Positions 1 through 7,597 of a stretch of 9,612 nt of DNA are shown one piece after another (within the stretch, counting starts at the first letter, position 1; each line of letters opens with the position of its first letter). A program made the translations under genes and the position numbers. The stretch is from Crocinitomicaceae bacterium (GTDB taxonomy: Bacteria > Bacteroidota > Bacteroidia > Flavobacteriales_D > Crocinitomicaceae), in assembly GCA_002696025.1 (NCBI GenBank), contig NZQU01000059.1, forward strand, positions 1 to 9,612. Direction: 5' to 3'. The notes below the pieces were generated by a model, which saw nothing but the letters and a program-made list of their open reading frames with translations, did no database searches and had not been told where the DNA came from.

Positions 1-307
1 TTATAGATGATAAAAATCGAAGCAAAACTCTTCTGGAGTTCTCATTGTTTTCTACCATTTGAATTGATGCAACATGTGTGGGTGAGTCATAGGAAACACT
101 GAAAAAACCTGGGTAGTATGATGCAGCTTTTGTGACATCTTCTTCTTTGGTTTTATCAGATAAAGTAAATTGATAGCTTCCGCTTATTTTTGATTCAGCT
201 AGCTCTTGAGAAGTTCCAGCAATTGCTATATTTTCTACTTGGCAAACAAAGTTGTTGAAATTTGCTCCCATGCAAAAAAAGATAATTAAAAATAAAATAT
301 TCTTCAT
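1..307 (-). CDS. Small secreted protein of unknown function, 3' end outside window
   Basis: An open frame starts at the ATG on 305-307 and reads left for 102 codons without a stop, so the C-terminus lies beyond the window edge. The N-terminus (MKNILFLIIFFCMGA) is a typical signal peptide: one Lys, then a long hydrophobic run. Cleavage is plausible near Cys22/Gln23. No convincing lipobox is visible, so a soluble periplasmic or secreted protein is more likely than a lipoprotein. The mature part alternates predicted beta strands and helices (GSYQFTLSD, then a helix at KEEDVTKAASYY, then FFSVSYDSPTHVASIQMV, then a helix at ENSRRVLLRFLSSI). This order resembles a small beta-alpha-beta-beta-alpha ferredoxin-like fold, such as the heavy-metal-associated domain, but no CxxC metal motif is present. 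I do not recognise the family with confidence. It is transcribed divergently from rnhB. Coding is supported by the signal peptide, the uninterrupted frame and the good start. Confidence 0.75.
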   Translation of the reverse strand, partial: MKNILFLIIFFCMGANFNNFVCQVENIAIAGTSQELAESKISGSYQFTLSDKTKEEDVTKAASYYPGFFSVSYDSPTHVASIQMVENNENSRRVLLRFLSSI

Positions 308-415
308 AGTATTGTTTTGCTTTTACAAATAGACGAAAAAAAAATTAACTGGTTGTATATTTATCTATTTAAATTAAAAAAATGTTTATTTTAATAATTA
401 TTTAATTTGGTTTTT
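308..415. promoter_or_regulatory. Divergent intergenic region between the small secreted gene and rnhB
   Basis: This 108-base, very AT-rich gap must hold promoters for both flanking genes. On the minus strand, TCTATTTG (326-333) matches the Bacteroidota -7 consensus TAnnTTTG at all but one defined base and lies about 20 bases before the ATG of the leftward gene. On the plus strand, TTAATTTG (402-409) is a similar one-mismatch match, but it sits only 6 bases before the rnhB ATG, which would imply an almost leaderless transcript. No well-spaced TTG -33 element is clear for either. Function is inferred from position. No Shine-Dalgarno sequence is present, as is usual in this phylum. Confidence 0.3.
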
Positions 416-1027
416 ATGGCAAATTTAAAAGCATTTAAATATTCTGATTTAATAGAAGCTGGTTGTGATGAAGCAGGAAGAGGTTGTTTGTCAGGTCCTG
501 TAGTCGCCGCTTCTGTTGTTTTACCAAAAGACTTTATGCACCCAATGCTAAATGATTCAAAGAAATTAACAGAAAAAAAGAGAGAGATCCTAGAGCCATA
601 CATAAGAGAGAATGCTATTAGTTGCCAGGTTGGGATTGTTTTTGAGTCAGAAATTGATAAGATTAATATTTTAAATGCTAGCTTTCTTGCCATGCACCGG
701 TCTTTATCCAAGCATCAAGTTTCAATTGACCATATCTTAGTTGATGGCAATAGATTTCATTCATATAATGACATTCCTCACACCTGTATTGTTGGTGGTG
801 ATTCTAAAATGATGTCAATTGCAGCAGCATCAATACTTGCTAAAAACTACAGAGATCGATGGATGAGAAAATTACATGAAAAGTATGATATTTATGGTTG
901 GGATAGAAATAAAGGTTACCCTACTAAAGAGCATCGATTGGCTATTTTAAATTATGGCGCGAGTCCATACCATAGAATGACATTTTCTTTATTGCCAAAT
1001 AATGGACAAGTAAGGATGTTTTCATAA
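416..1027 (+). CDS. rnhB: Ribonuclease HII
   Basis: Cytoplasmic endonuclease that cuts the RNA strand of RNA/DNA hybrids and starts removal of single ribonucleotides misincorporated into DNA. The 203-residue protein carries the family signature near the N-terminus: D18 and E19 in DEAGRG, followed by GPVVAA. It also has D110 in LVDG and D147 in AKNYRDR, which complete the four-carboxylate metal site. Other family features are NDSKKLTEKKRE at 46-57 and GWDRNKGYPTKEH at 161-173. Length is normal for the family (about 200). I place the start at the ATG on 416-418. The frame also has an in-frame TTG at 407, but that only adds MVF and overlaps a possible -7 element. It is transcribed alone from the divergent region. 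The next gene begins 79 bases downstream with its own -7-like element, and no strong terminator lies between them. Confidence 0.97.
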   Translation: MANLKAFKYSDLIEAGCDEAGRGCLSGPVVAASVVLPKDFMHPMLNDSKKLTEKKREILEPYIRENAISCQVGIVFESEIDKINILNASFLAMHRSLSKHQVSIDHILVDGNRFHSYNDIPHTCIVGGDSKMMSIAAASILAKNYRDRWMRKLHEKYDIYGWDRNKGYPTKEHRLAILNYGASPYHRMTFSLLPNNGQVRMFS

Positions 1028-1083
1028 ACATGCACGTGTTAATTCAATTCCATAAAAAATCTAAAATATTATAGAGGAAATTA

Positions 1084-1091
1084 TATTTTTG
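1084..1091 (+). promoter_or_regulatory. Candidate Bacteroidota -7 promoter element for the propeller/OmpA unit
   Basis: TATTTTTG is an exact match to the TAnnTTTG -7 consensus known for Bacteroidota housekeeping sigma factors. It lies 15 bases before the ATG at 1107, so a transcript would have a leader of roughly 10 bases. No clear TTG -33 element is found 17-23 bases upstream, and in such AT-rich sequence a match can arise by chance, so confidence is moderate to low. Confidence 0.4.
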
Positions 1092-1106
1092 TTTTGAGTA
1101 CATATT

Positions 1107-3281
1107 ATGTTTAGAGTTTTTGTTTTTAGTATTTGTTTGTTTAGTTCGATTTGGAGTGCATTTGTTATTTATTCATTGACAGAGCCTAAAGACGACTTAT
1201 CTCCAAATACTGTTTTTTCTACAAAAGACAATTCAGTTTTAATTATTAATAGACCAGAACAATACAAATGGGAAAATGCTGATTTTGTTACCCTTAATGA
1301 AAATAAAATAAAAGCTCAGGCATTACTGCCTTATTTAAATTCTTCTTTTTCAATATATATAAGTGAACAAAGACCCTTGATTTTAATTGAATCATCTAAT
1401 AATTGGACAATTGACAAAATAAAAGAACTGTTTTCATTAGCTAAAGTAAGAGTTAAGTTTTTTGAAAAAAATCAATTACAAATAGAAGACTTTGAAGGAA
1501 TCTTTAAGGCAAATAAACTATTGTTATATAAAGATCAAAGATTACTTAGTCAAAAGTCTTTTAATTTAAATGAAATTGATCCTTATTCAACATTTTCTAA
1601 GATTTTCTTTTATGATAAAAATCCAATAATAACGTCATCCTATGTAAGGAACAGTAGAGTGATTGAATATCAAATAACCAATTCTAAAATAAAAACATCA
1701 TCTAAGCTTGTAAATGACCTTGACGTATTCTCAGGATATATACCAACAAAGTCAAAAAGTTATAAGTTTTATGAATCTAATTATTTACTAGACATTGATA
1801 ACTCTTTTTCAAAGTCTCCCATATCAAAGTTAGTCAAAACAGGAATAGTTCAGTATCAATTTAATGGTGTTCCAGTATTAACATTTGATTTTTTAGATGG
1901 TGGTGATCCCATTATGAATTTAAATGAAATTCTAAATGTTAAAGAAGATAATAAATCCAATGCTTTTTTTAGAAACATTTTAATATCAGATTCCCTTTTG
2001 ATTAAAAAAGATGATTTGTATTTTTTATCGTACAATTCATTTGCATTTGTTTCAAAAGAGAAAAAAGTTTTAGATGACATCATTACTGAAATAAAACTAG
2101 CTAAAACATGGCGATTCAATGAATCTGAAATGAAAAGATATACTTCAGATATGCCTAAACTTGTAAACACTAGAACTTTATCAGATTTATATCAATCTGC
2201 ATCAGTATTTATAGGTAATAAGCAACTTAAAACTAATGTTTCAATAAGTAGTAAAGAAGAAATTTTAAATACTGAAATCAATTATATTACAATTAATCCA
2301 CAAGAAAAAGTAATTGACTTTGTTACTTTTAATGATGCTGGAAATATGATATATGTTACTAATAAAACTATTGTTGCTGTTGAAAATGGTAAGATTATTT
2401 GGCGAAAAATTTTGACTGGAAAATTAATTAATGGAATTCAAAAAACTTCTATTTCACAAAAAGGGGAGCATTTTTTAAAGGTCGTAACAAGTAATGAGGT
2501 TCATATTTTTGATAAAAATGGGGTTTATTTAAATAAATATCCTTTAAAAACTTCAGGTATTGGTTTTTCTGGAGCAGGTGTATTTTATAAATGGAACAGT
2601 AAAAATTACTTTGCCATTTCAACTTTTGCAAATGAGTTGCTAGTTTTTAATAATAAAGGCGTCCAAATTACTAAACTTAACATACCAGATTTTGATGATT
2701 GGAGAAATATTGATGTTTATGCTAAGGCATCAATATTAAATATGTCAATAACTGGAAGGTCAAATGCATTGATTATAGATTTAACTAACAAGAAAATAAT
2801 TGATACTATTAAGATTTCATCCATTTCTAAATTTGTTGATTGGAAAAATGGAACTAGAATGTTGACAATTGATTCTTCAAAATTGGCTATTGTTAATGAG
2901 AAAGCTCAAATCATCAACACAAATGTTAATGCAGATGCAATTATGAATGTATATGGTAAAGGTGAAAATGCTTTGGTTTTTGTTAAAGACAAACAATTAC
3001 TTAAGCTTATTAACCTTAAAGGAGTTACTTTATTTTCTAAAAGTTCATCTGTAATTGATCCAGTTCATGCTTGTCATCATGTGAACTCAAAAGGAGAAAA
3101 ATTAGTGTCATTTGTTGATGGCATTGATAACAATGTATATTTGTATAATGAGAGTAATGGAATTCACCCAAAAGCAATTGTTCGTGGTCAAAAAAAGGTC
3201 TGTATTAGCAATTCAAAAGGAAGAGCTATTTTTGTTACCACATTATTAGATAATAAGATCATTCAATATATAATAAATTAA
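1107..3281 (+). CDS. Uncharacterised exported/membrane-anchored protein with predicted C-terminal beta-propeller
   Basis: I do not recognise a named family for this 724-residue protein. Residues about 4-24 are strongly hydrophobic (FVFSICLFSSIWSAFVIYS) and act as a signal peptide or N-terminal anchor; the rest is hydrophilic, so it should face the periplasm or be surface-exposed. Residues about 30-370 form a mixed alpha/beta region without motifs I can name; a DUF3352-like relation is possible but unproven. Residues about 400-724 show some seven repeats of roughly 40-50 residues in beta-strand pattern, for example IYVTNKTIVAVENGKIIWRK, VHIFDKNGVYLNKYPL, LLVFNNKGVQITKL and LLKLINLKGVTLFSK. The AVENGKIIW type of turn resembles PQQ/WD-like propeller blades. 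The final strands (VCISNSKGRAIFV) could close the ring with the first blade. The stop lies 2 bases before the next ATG, so co-transcription and translational coupling with the OmpA-family gene are likely. Base composition matches its neighbours. Confidence 0.9.
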   Translation: MFRVFVFSICLFSSIWSAFVIYSLTEPKDDLSPNTVFSTKDNSVLIINRPEQYKWENADFVTLNENKIKAQALLPYLNSSFSIYISEQRPLILIESSNNWTIDKIKELFSLAKVRVKFFEKNQLQIEDFEGIFKANKLLLYKDQRLLSQKSFNLNEIDPYSTFSKIFFYDKNPIITSSYVRNSRVIEYQITNSKIKTSSKLVNDLDVFSGYIPTKSKSYKFYESNYLLDIDNSFSKSPISKLVKTGIVQYQFNGVPVLTFDFLDGGDPIMNLNEILNVKEDNKSNAFFRNILISDSLLIKKDDLYFLSYNSFAFVSKEKKVLDDIITEIKLAKTWRFNESEMKRYTSDMPKLVNTRTLSDLYQSASVFIGNKQLKTNVSISSKEEILNTEINYITINPQEKVIDFVTFNDAGNMIYVTNKTIVAVENGKIIWRKILTGKLINGIQKTSISQKGEHFLKVVTSNEVHIFDKNGVYLNKYPLKTSGIGFSGAGVFYKWNSKNYFAISTFANELLVFNNKGVQITKLNIPDFDDWRNIDVYAKASILNMSITGRSNALIIDLTNKKIIDTIKISSISKFVDWKNGTRMLTIDSSKLAIVNEKAQIINTNVNADAIMNVYGKGENALVFVKDKQLLKLINLKGVTLFSKSSSVIDPVHACHHVNSKGEKLVSFVDGIDNNVYLYNESNGIHPKAIVRGQKKVCISNSKGRAIFVTTLLDNKIIQYIIN

Positions 3282-3283
3282 CT

Positions 3284-5863
3284 ATGAATATGAAGTTTTA
3301 TAAATTACCATTTTTAGTGCTAACTTTTTTAAGCATTGTTTTATCAAGTTCAGTTCAATCTCAAAATTACTTGGGAATTCATTCTAGTAATTATGCTGGT
3401 GTAATGGGAACAGATATTCAACCTGCAAGTTTTGTAGACAGTCGTTTTATGTTTGATATTAATTTAGCAAGTGTAAATTTTTCTACCTATCAAAATTTTG
3501 GTGCTTTTGACGCCAATGTACTTCCATCATGGTGGAAAGGATCTCTTGCAGATCAAGAAACAGTTGATGGATGGGTTGGTCAGCCAGATTCAACAACTGA
3601 AATGAATTTTTTTGGAGGCTATAGTTTTTTACCAAAGTATTACGATGTTAATACTACAGGTACGCTTGGTTTATATAGCGGTGTTCAGGTTGACTTATTA
3701 AACTTTATGTTTCATATCAACCCAAAAGTAGCTGTTGGTTTTACCGCAAAAGTTAGGTCTATAACAAATATCGATAATCTAGACCCTAAGTTGGCTGTGC
3801 TTGCAGAGTTAGAGCTTGAGTACCCGAATTTATGGAATTTGGTTTTAAATGAGGAATTATTGAATGTTAATCACTTGTCATGGGCGGAATATGGGGTTAA
3901 TTATTCTCAAGTTGTTATGGATAAAGACAAGCATTTCTTAAAAGCTGGCGGTAAACTAAAGTATTTGGCAGGATATACTGCTGCTTATATGCACACAAAT
4001 AATTTTTCTTATAACCTTCAGGATTCAGACTTTTCACAAGAATTAACAGGTGATTTTTCATATGGTTATTCTAAAAACATTGATGAGATTGCTGATGATA
4101 GTTATGAGCCTACTGGTGCTTTTGGACTTCCACATCAAGAGTCTAAAGGTGGCTTTGGGATTGATTTAGGTGTTGTATATGAGTACAGACCAGATTATAT
4201 GAAGTTTAAGTATGATATGGATGGTGAGACAAATCTTTGGTATAGAGATAAAGATAAATACAAATTTAGAGTTGGAGCATCTATTCTTGATTTAGGTGGA
4301 ATGACTTTCACTAAAGGTGGTTTAAGTAGAGACTTTACTGTAAATTCAAATAGCCTTTTTGATTTAAATACTTTTGACAATGCGAATAGTTTGCTTGAGT
4401 TTGACCAAATTATTGATAGTTTAATTACTTCTTCTTCAACTACTGATCAAAGCTGGATTACTTCAGAAGATACGGCTTCTACATTTTATATGAGAACGCC
4501 TTCTGCATTTAGTTTTCAATTTGATTATCACATTTGGAATTGGTTTTATGTAAATGCAACTGGAATGTTTAATATTATTTCTAGTAAAAAAGCAACTAAA
4601 GTTAAAATACCAAATCAGTTTTCAATCACTCCAAGTTTTGACTTTGCTTGGTTTGGCTTACATCTACCTGTTTCAGTTAATGAATATAGTGGTTTTAAAG
4701 CTGGTGTTGCTACTAGATTGGGTCCTCTTACCATCGGAATAACAGATTTCAAACCTTTGTTTGCTACAGGAGAAAATAGAGGTTTAGAATTTTATACTGG
4801 AGTCAGGATACCTGTTCTTTATGAACACCCAAAAGATGCTGATGGTGATAAGATATCAGATCGTAAGGATGTATGTAAATATACTCCTGGTGTATTAGCC
4901 TTTAATGGTTGCCCTGATACAGATGGAGATGGAATTCAAGATGAAGCCGATGATTGTCCTAAGATACCAGGATTGAAAGAATTTAATGGCTGTCCTGATA
5001 CTGACGGAGATAAAATTATAGATAAGAATGACAGTTGCCCTGATGTTGCAGGGTTAAAAGAATTTAATGGTTGTCCTGATCGTGACAATGATAGCATTAT
5101 AGATAAAAATGATAGTTGTCCTGATATTGCTGGGGTGAAATATTTAAATGGTTGTCCTGATCGTGACAAAGATAGCATTGCTGATGCCGATGATGCTTGT
5201 CCTGATGCATTTGGTCCAAAGGAAAACAATGGATGTCCTGATACTGATAACGACGGTATCTTTGATTATTTAGATGACTGTGTTGATATTGCTGGTCCAA
5301 AAGAAAATAATGGATGTCCTTGGCCTGATACAGATAAAGATGGATTGTTGGATAAAGATGATGACTGTCCATTTATAAAAGGACCTAAGAAAAACAATGG
5401 ATGTCCATACAAGGATACTGATGGAGATGGGCTTCTTGATAAAGATGATGATTGTCCAAATACATATGGTCCAAAAGAAAACAAAGGCTGTCCAGTTATT
5501 GAGAAAAAGGTTGCCGAAGTTCTTAAAACAGCATTTGATAACCTTGAGTTTGAGGCATCTAAAGATTTGATTAGAGATCAGTCATATGAATCACTTGACT
5601 CTTTAGCATCTGTATTGCTTAAAAAGCCAGAATGGAAACTTCATATTGCTGGACATACTGATAATAAAGGTGACGAACAAGATAACTTAGTTTTATCTAA
5701 AAAGAGAGCTGAGGCTGTTAAAGCTTATTTGATTTCTAAGGGTGTTATAGCAGACAAACTAATTGTCGAATTCTTTGGTGAAACCAAACCAATTGCGGAT
5801 AATTCCACTAGTGAAGGAAGACAGAAAAACCGTCGAGTTGAGATGGAAGTCAAGTTTGATTGA
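3284..5863 (+). CDS. OmpA-family outer membrane protein with N-terminal barrel and eight TSP type-3 repeats
   Basis: Predicted outer-membrane protein of 859 residues tethered to peptidoglycan. A signal peptide covers residues 1-26 (hydrophobic core LPFLVLTFLSIVL, cleavage likely at VQS/QN). Residues about 27-515 are rich in alternating aromatic beta strands; the early segment SNYAGVMGTDIQPASFVDSR resembles the Bacteroidota DUF5723 family, inferred to form a beta-barrel. Residues 518-737 are eight Asp-rich, Cys-paired thrombospondin type-3 repeats, expected to bind calcium and act as a stiff spacer. Residues about 745-859 are an OmpA C-terminal domain: GHTDN with D793 and R808 in KKRAEA align with the diaminopimelate-binding Asp/Arg pair of OmpA, and NRRVEM lies at 849-854. 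The start at 3284 follows the upstream stop by 2 bases; an ATG two codons later (3290) would also give a good signal peptide. It ends just before a strong terminator. The precise role (structural, secretion-related or adhesion) is unknown. Confidence 0.95.
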   Translation: MNMKFYKLPFLVLTFLSIVLSSSVQSQNYLGIHSSNYAGVMGTDIQPASFVDSRFMFDINLASVNFSTYQNFGAFDANVLPSWWKGSLADQETVDGWVGQPDSTTEMNFFGGYSFLPKYYDVNTTGTLGLYSGVQVDLLNFMFHINPKVAVGFTAKVRSITNIDNLDPKLAVLAELELEYPNLWNLVLNEELLNVNHLSWAEYGVNYSQVVMDKDKHFLKAGGKLKYLAGYTAAYMHTNNFSYNLQDSDFSQELTGDFSYGYSKNIDEIADDSYEPTGAFGLPHQESKGGFGIDLGVVYEYRPDYMKFKYDMDGETNLWYRDKDKYKFRVGASILDLGGMTFTKGGLSRDFTVNSNSLFDLNTFDNANSLLEFDQIIDSLITSSSTTDQSWITSEDTASTFYMRTPSAFSFQFDYHIWNWFYVNATGMFNIISSKKATKVKIPNQFSITPSFDFAWFGLHLPVSVNEYSGFKAGVATRLGPLTIGITDFKPLFATGENRGLEFYTGVRIPVLYEHPKDADGDKISDRKDVCKYTPGVLAFNGCPDTDGDGIQDEADDCPKIPGLKEFNGCPDTDGDKIIDKNDSCPDVAGLKEFNGCPDRDNDSIIDKNDSCPDIAGVKYLNGCPDRDKDSIADADDACPDAFGPKENNGCPDTDNDGIFDYLDDCVDIAGPKENNGCPWPDTDKDGLLDKDDDCPFIKGPKKNNGCPYKDTDGDGLLDKDDDCPNTYGPKENKGCPVIEKKVAEVLKTAFDNLEFEASKDLIRDQSYESLDSLASVLLKKPEWKLHIAGHTDNKGDEQDNLVLSKKRAEAVKAYLISKGVIADKLIVEFFGETKPIADNSTSEGRQKNRRVEMEVKFD
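4835..5494 (+). repeat. Eight tandem TSP3-encoding repeats, 81-87 bp unit
   Basis: Within the OmpA-family gene, eight consecutive units start with a D-x-D-x-D calcium loop and end in an NGCP or KGCP motif. Units 1-5 and 8 encode 27 residues (81 bp). Units 6 and 7 encode 29 residues (87 bp) because of extra WP and YK pairs after the GCP. Each unit has two cysteines 12 residues apart. Units 3 and 4 are the most alike in DNA (about 4997-5077 and 5078-5158), sharing the IIDKNDSCPD core. Units 5 to 8 share GPKENNGCP or a close variant. In unit 6 the usual CP is CV. The arrangement suggests growth by tandem duplication. Confidence 0.93.
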
Positions 5864-5878
5864 TATAAATTTTAAAAT

Positions 5879-5910
5879 GGAAAGGTCAGTTATCTGGCCT
5901 TTCTTTTTTT
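5879..5910 (+). terminator. Intrinsic terminator after the OmpA-family gene
   Basis: The arms AAAGGTCAG (5881-5889) and CTGGCCTTT (5894-5902) form a nine-pair stem with one U-G pair around the loop TTAT; a further G-C pair (5880/5903) extends it. A run of seven T follows directly (5904-5910). It begins 15 bases after the TGA stop at 5861-5863. This is a textbook Rho-independent terminator for the propeller/OmpA unit. Confidence 0.88.
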
Positions 5911-5926
5911 ATATTAAATAGCTAAT

Positions 5927-7549
5927 ATGAATAGAAAAAAAAGATATTTATTTTCACTTCTATCGGGTTTTTTAATGGTTTTATCTTTCCCTTATTCAGG
6001 TAGCATGCCATTCATTTCTTTTTTTTCATGGGTTCCGTTACTAATCATTGAAAATTTCTTATTAAACAGTAACTTAAGATCAAAAAACATTATAATTCAT
6101 GCTCTCATAGCTTTTATTATTTATAATATTGGTGCATCTTGGTGGATATGGAATGCGGATGAATTGGGAGCTATTCTAGCGATTTTTACAAACACAATTT
6201 TAATGTCTTTTGCTTTTTATATTTTTCATTTAACTAGAAAATATATTGGACAAAAACAGGGCTTAATTTCTTTGCCATTTATCTGGATTGGGTTTGAATT
6301 TGTTCATTTTCATTGGGAAATTTCATGGCCATGGTTGACACTGGGAAATGTATTTTCTGTATATCCTAGTTGGGTTCAATGGTATGAATACACAGGTGTT
6401 CTTGGTGGTTCATTATGGGTTTTAATCATCAATTTGTTATTGTTTCAGATTGTTAATTCCTATATTTTTAACAATCAATCATTTGTTAAGGAAAAGAGAC
6501 GGGTTATTACATTTATTTTTGTCTTACTACTTCCATTATCTTATTCTCTATATTCGTATGCAAGCTATGTTGAGAGCTCTAATCCTGTAAGTGTCCTATT
6601 AATTCAACCCAATGTTGATCCTTATAACGAAAAGTTTTCGGGGACTTCATTAAATCAACTTGATGAGATTATTGATATGGCAGAAACAAATTTAAATTCC
6701 AATTATAGAGGAATGCCTTCTGATGTTGATTTCATTATTGCCCCTGAAACAGCAATAAGCAAAAACTTAGTTGAACAAAACTTGACACATGACAAACACA
6801 TGCAGAAAATAAATTCTTGGATGAAACATCATTCTAATTTTCATTTTTTAATTGGAAGTTTTACCGTTGATTTTTTTGATACGATTAATTCACGAGCAAG
6901 TCAAGAAATCCCAAATTCAAATCAATATATTGAATATTATAATTCATCATTGGGAATTGAAAATAATAAAGCAACTCAAATTATTCATAAATCAAAATTA
7001 GTGCCTGGGGTTGAACAGGTTCCTTTTGGTTCTTGGCTTCAATTTTTAGATGAATTTTCAAATGATAATGGAGGGATGTCAGGTTCTTTAGGTATAGAAA
7101 ATGAAGCCAAAGTAATTTCAAGTATGCATGGTGTTTATGCTCCAAGTATTTGTTACGAGTCTATTTATGGGGGTTTTATTGCCGAACAATGTCGAAAAGG
7201 TGCAGAAATGATTTTTGTGATTACAAATGATGGATGGTGGGGTAATACTGCTGGGCATAAACAGCATTTTAGTTTTTCTAGGTTAAGAGCTATTGAAAAT
7301 AGAAGAAGTGTTGCAAGGTCAGCTAATACTGGGGTTACCGGTATTATTAATCAAAGAGGAGATGTGATTAAAAAAACTAAATGGTGGTCCAAAGATATTA
7401 TAAGGGGAACTATTAATAAAAACGATGAAGTAACTTTTTATACCAAATACGGAAATGTAATTGGACGGAGTTTTTCTTTTGTTTCCGTTCTTTTATTCTT
7501 GTATTTATTTGTAAGTGTTTTCAAGAAAAAAATAGGTATCAAACAATAA
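5927..7549 (+). CDS. lnt: Apolipoprotein N-acyltransferase
   Basis: Inner-membrane enzyme that adds the third acyl chain, taken from phospholipid, to the N-terminal cysteine of lipoproteins after Lgt and LspA have acted. The 540-residue protein has several N-terminal membrane segments (roughly 7-24, 28-46, 56-75, 82-102, 113-128, 155-178, 193-212), a periplasmic nitrilase-like domain (about 221-500) and one C-terminal membrane segment (about 515-532), the standard Lnt topology. The catalytic triad is visible by alignment of motifs: E274 in APET, K355 in HKSKLVP and C409 in PSICYES. E363 in PGVEQVPFG and the Y410-E411 pair match further essential residues. DGWWGNTAGHKQHF and RAIENRR are also typical. 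Length is close to the usual 500-550. It starts 16 bases after a terminator T-tract and no clear promoter lies between. It converges on trx across a shared hairpin. Confidence 0.97.
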   Translation: MNRKKRYLFSLLSGFLMVLSFPYSGSMPFISFFSWVPLLIIENFLLNSNLRSKNIIIHALIAFIIYNIGASWWIWNADELGAILAIFTNTILMSFAFYIFHLTRKYIGQKQGLISLPFIWIGFEFVHFHWEISWPWLTLGNVFSVYPSWVQWYEYTGVLGGSLWVLIINLLLFQIVNSYIFNNQSFVKEKRRVITFIFVLLLPLSYSLYSYASYVESSNPVSVLLIQPNVDPYNEKFSGTSLNQLDEIIDMAETNLNSNYRGMPSDVDFIIAPETAISKNLVEQNLTHDKHMQKINSWMKHHSNFHFLIGSFTVDFFDTINSRASQEIPNSNQYIEYYNSSLGIENNKATQIIHKSKLVPGVEQVPFGSWLQFLDEFSNDNGGMSGSLGIENEAKVISSMHGVYAPSICYESIYGGFIAEQCRKGAEMIFVITNDGWWGNTAGHKQHFSFSRLRAIENRRSVARSANTGVTGIINQRGDVIKKTKWWSKDIIRGTINKNDEVTFYTKYGNVIGRSFSFVSVLLFLYLFVSVFKKKIGIKQ

Positions 7550-7550
7550 A

Positions 7551-7577
7551 AAAGCCAATACTTTGTGTATTGGCTTT
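7551..7577. terminator. Hairpin terminator between convergent lnt and thioredoxin genes
   Basis: AAAGCCAATA (7551-7560) and TATTGGCTTT (7568-7577) are perfect inverted repeats; an inner C-G pair leaves a five-base loop. Reading leftward, the stem is followed by a T-rich run, TTTATTG, continuing the TTT of the stem, so it should work well as the thioredoxin terminator. Reading rightward, AAAA follows the stem before T-rich sequence, so it is weaker for lnt. The A-run on the left arm overlaps the lnt stop codon at 7547-7549. Confidence 0.85.
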
Positions 7578-7597
7578 AAAAGGTTTTTGATTTTTTA

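Noticed and set aside
407..415. TTG at 407 as the rnhB start
   Set aside because: It adds only three residues before a good ATG at 416 that fits the family N-terminus, and it overlaps a possible -7 element.
391..711. Minus-strand open frame of 106 codons opposite rnhB
   Set aside because: It lies antisense to the clearly conserved RNase HII coding frame and its product shows no recognisable features.
1028..1042. ACATGCACGTGT as a terminator after rnhB
   Set aside because: It is an imperfect palindrome with only four or five pairs, almost no loop and no T-tract.
1856..2170. Minus-strand open frame inside the propeller gene
   Set aside because: The plus-strand frame continues intact for 724 codons; this one has no domain or promoter support. 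The same holds for short frames at 2449-2631, 4195-4380 and 4554-4742.
4936..5484. Several open frames on the minus strand opposite the TSP3 repeats (72-97 codons)
   Set aside because: They arise because the tandem repeat has no stop in those frames. Their Ser/Gly/Gln/His-rich products mirror the repeat and have no gene-like start context.
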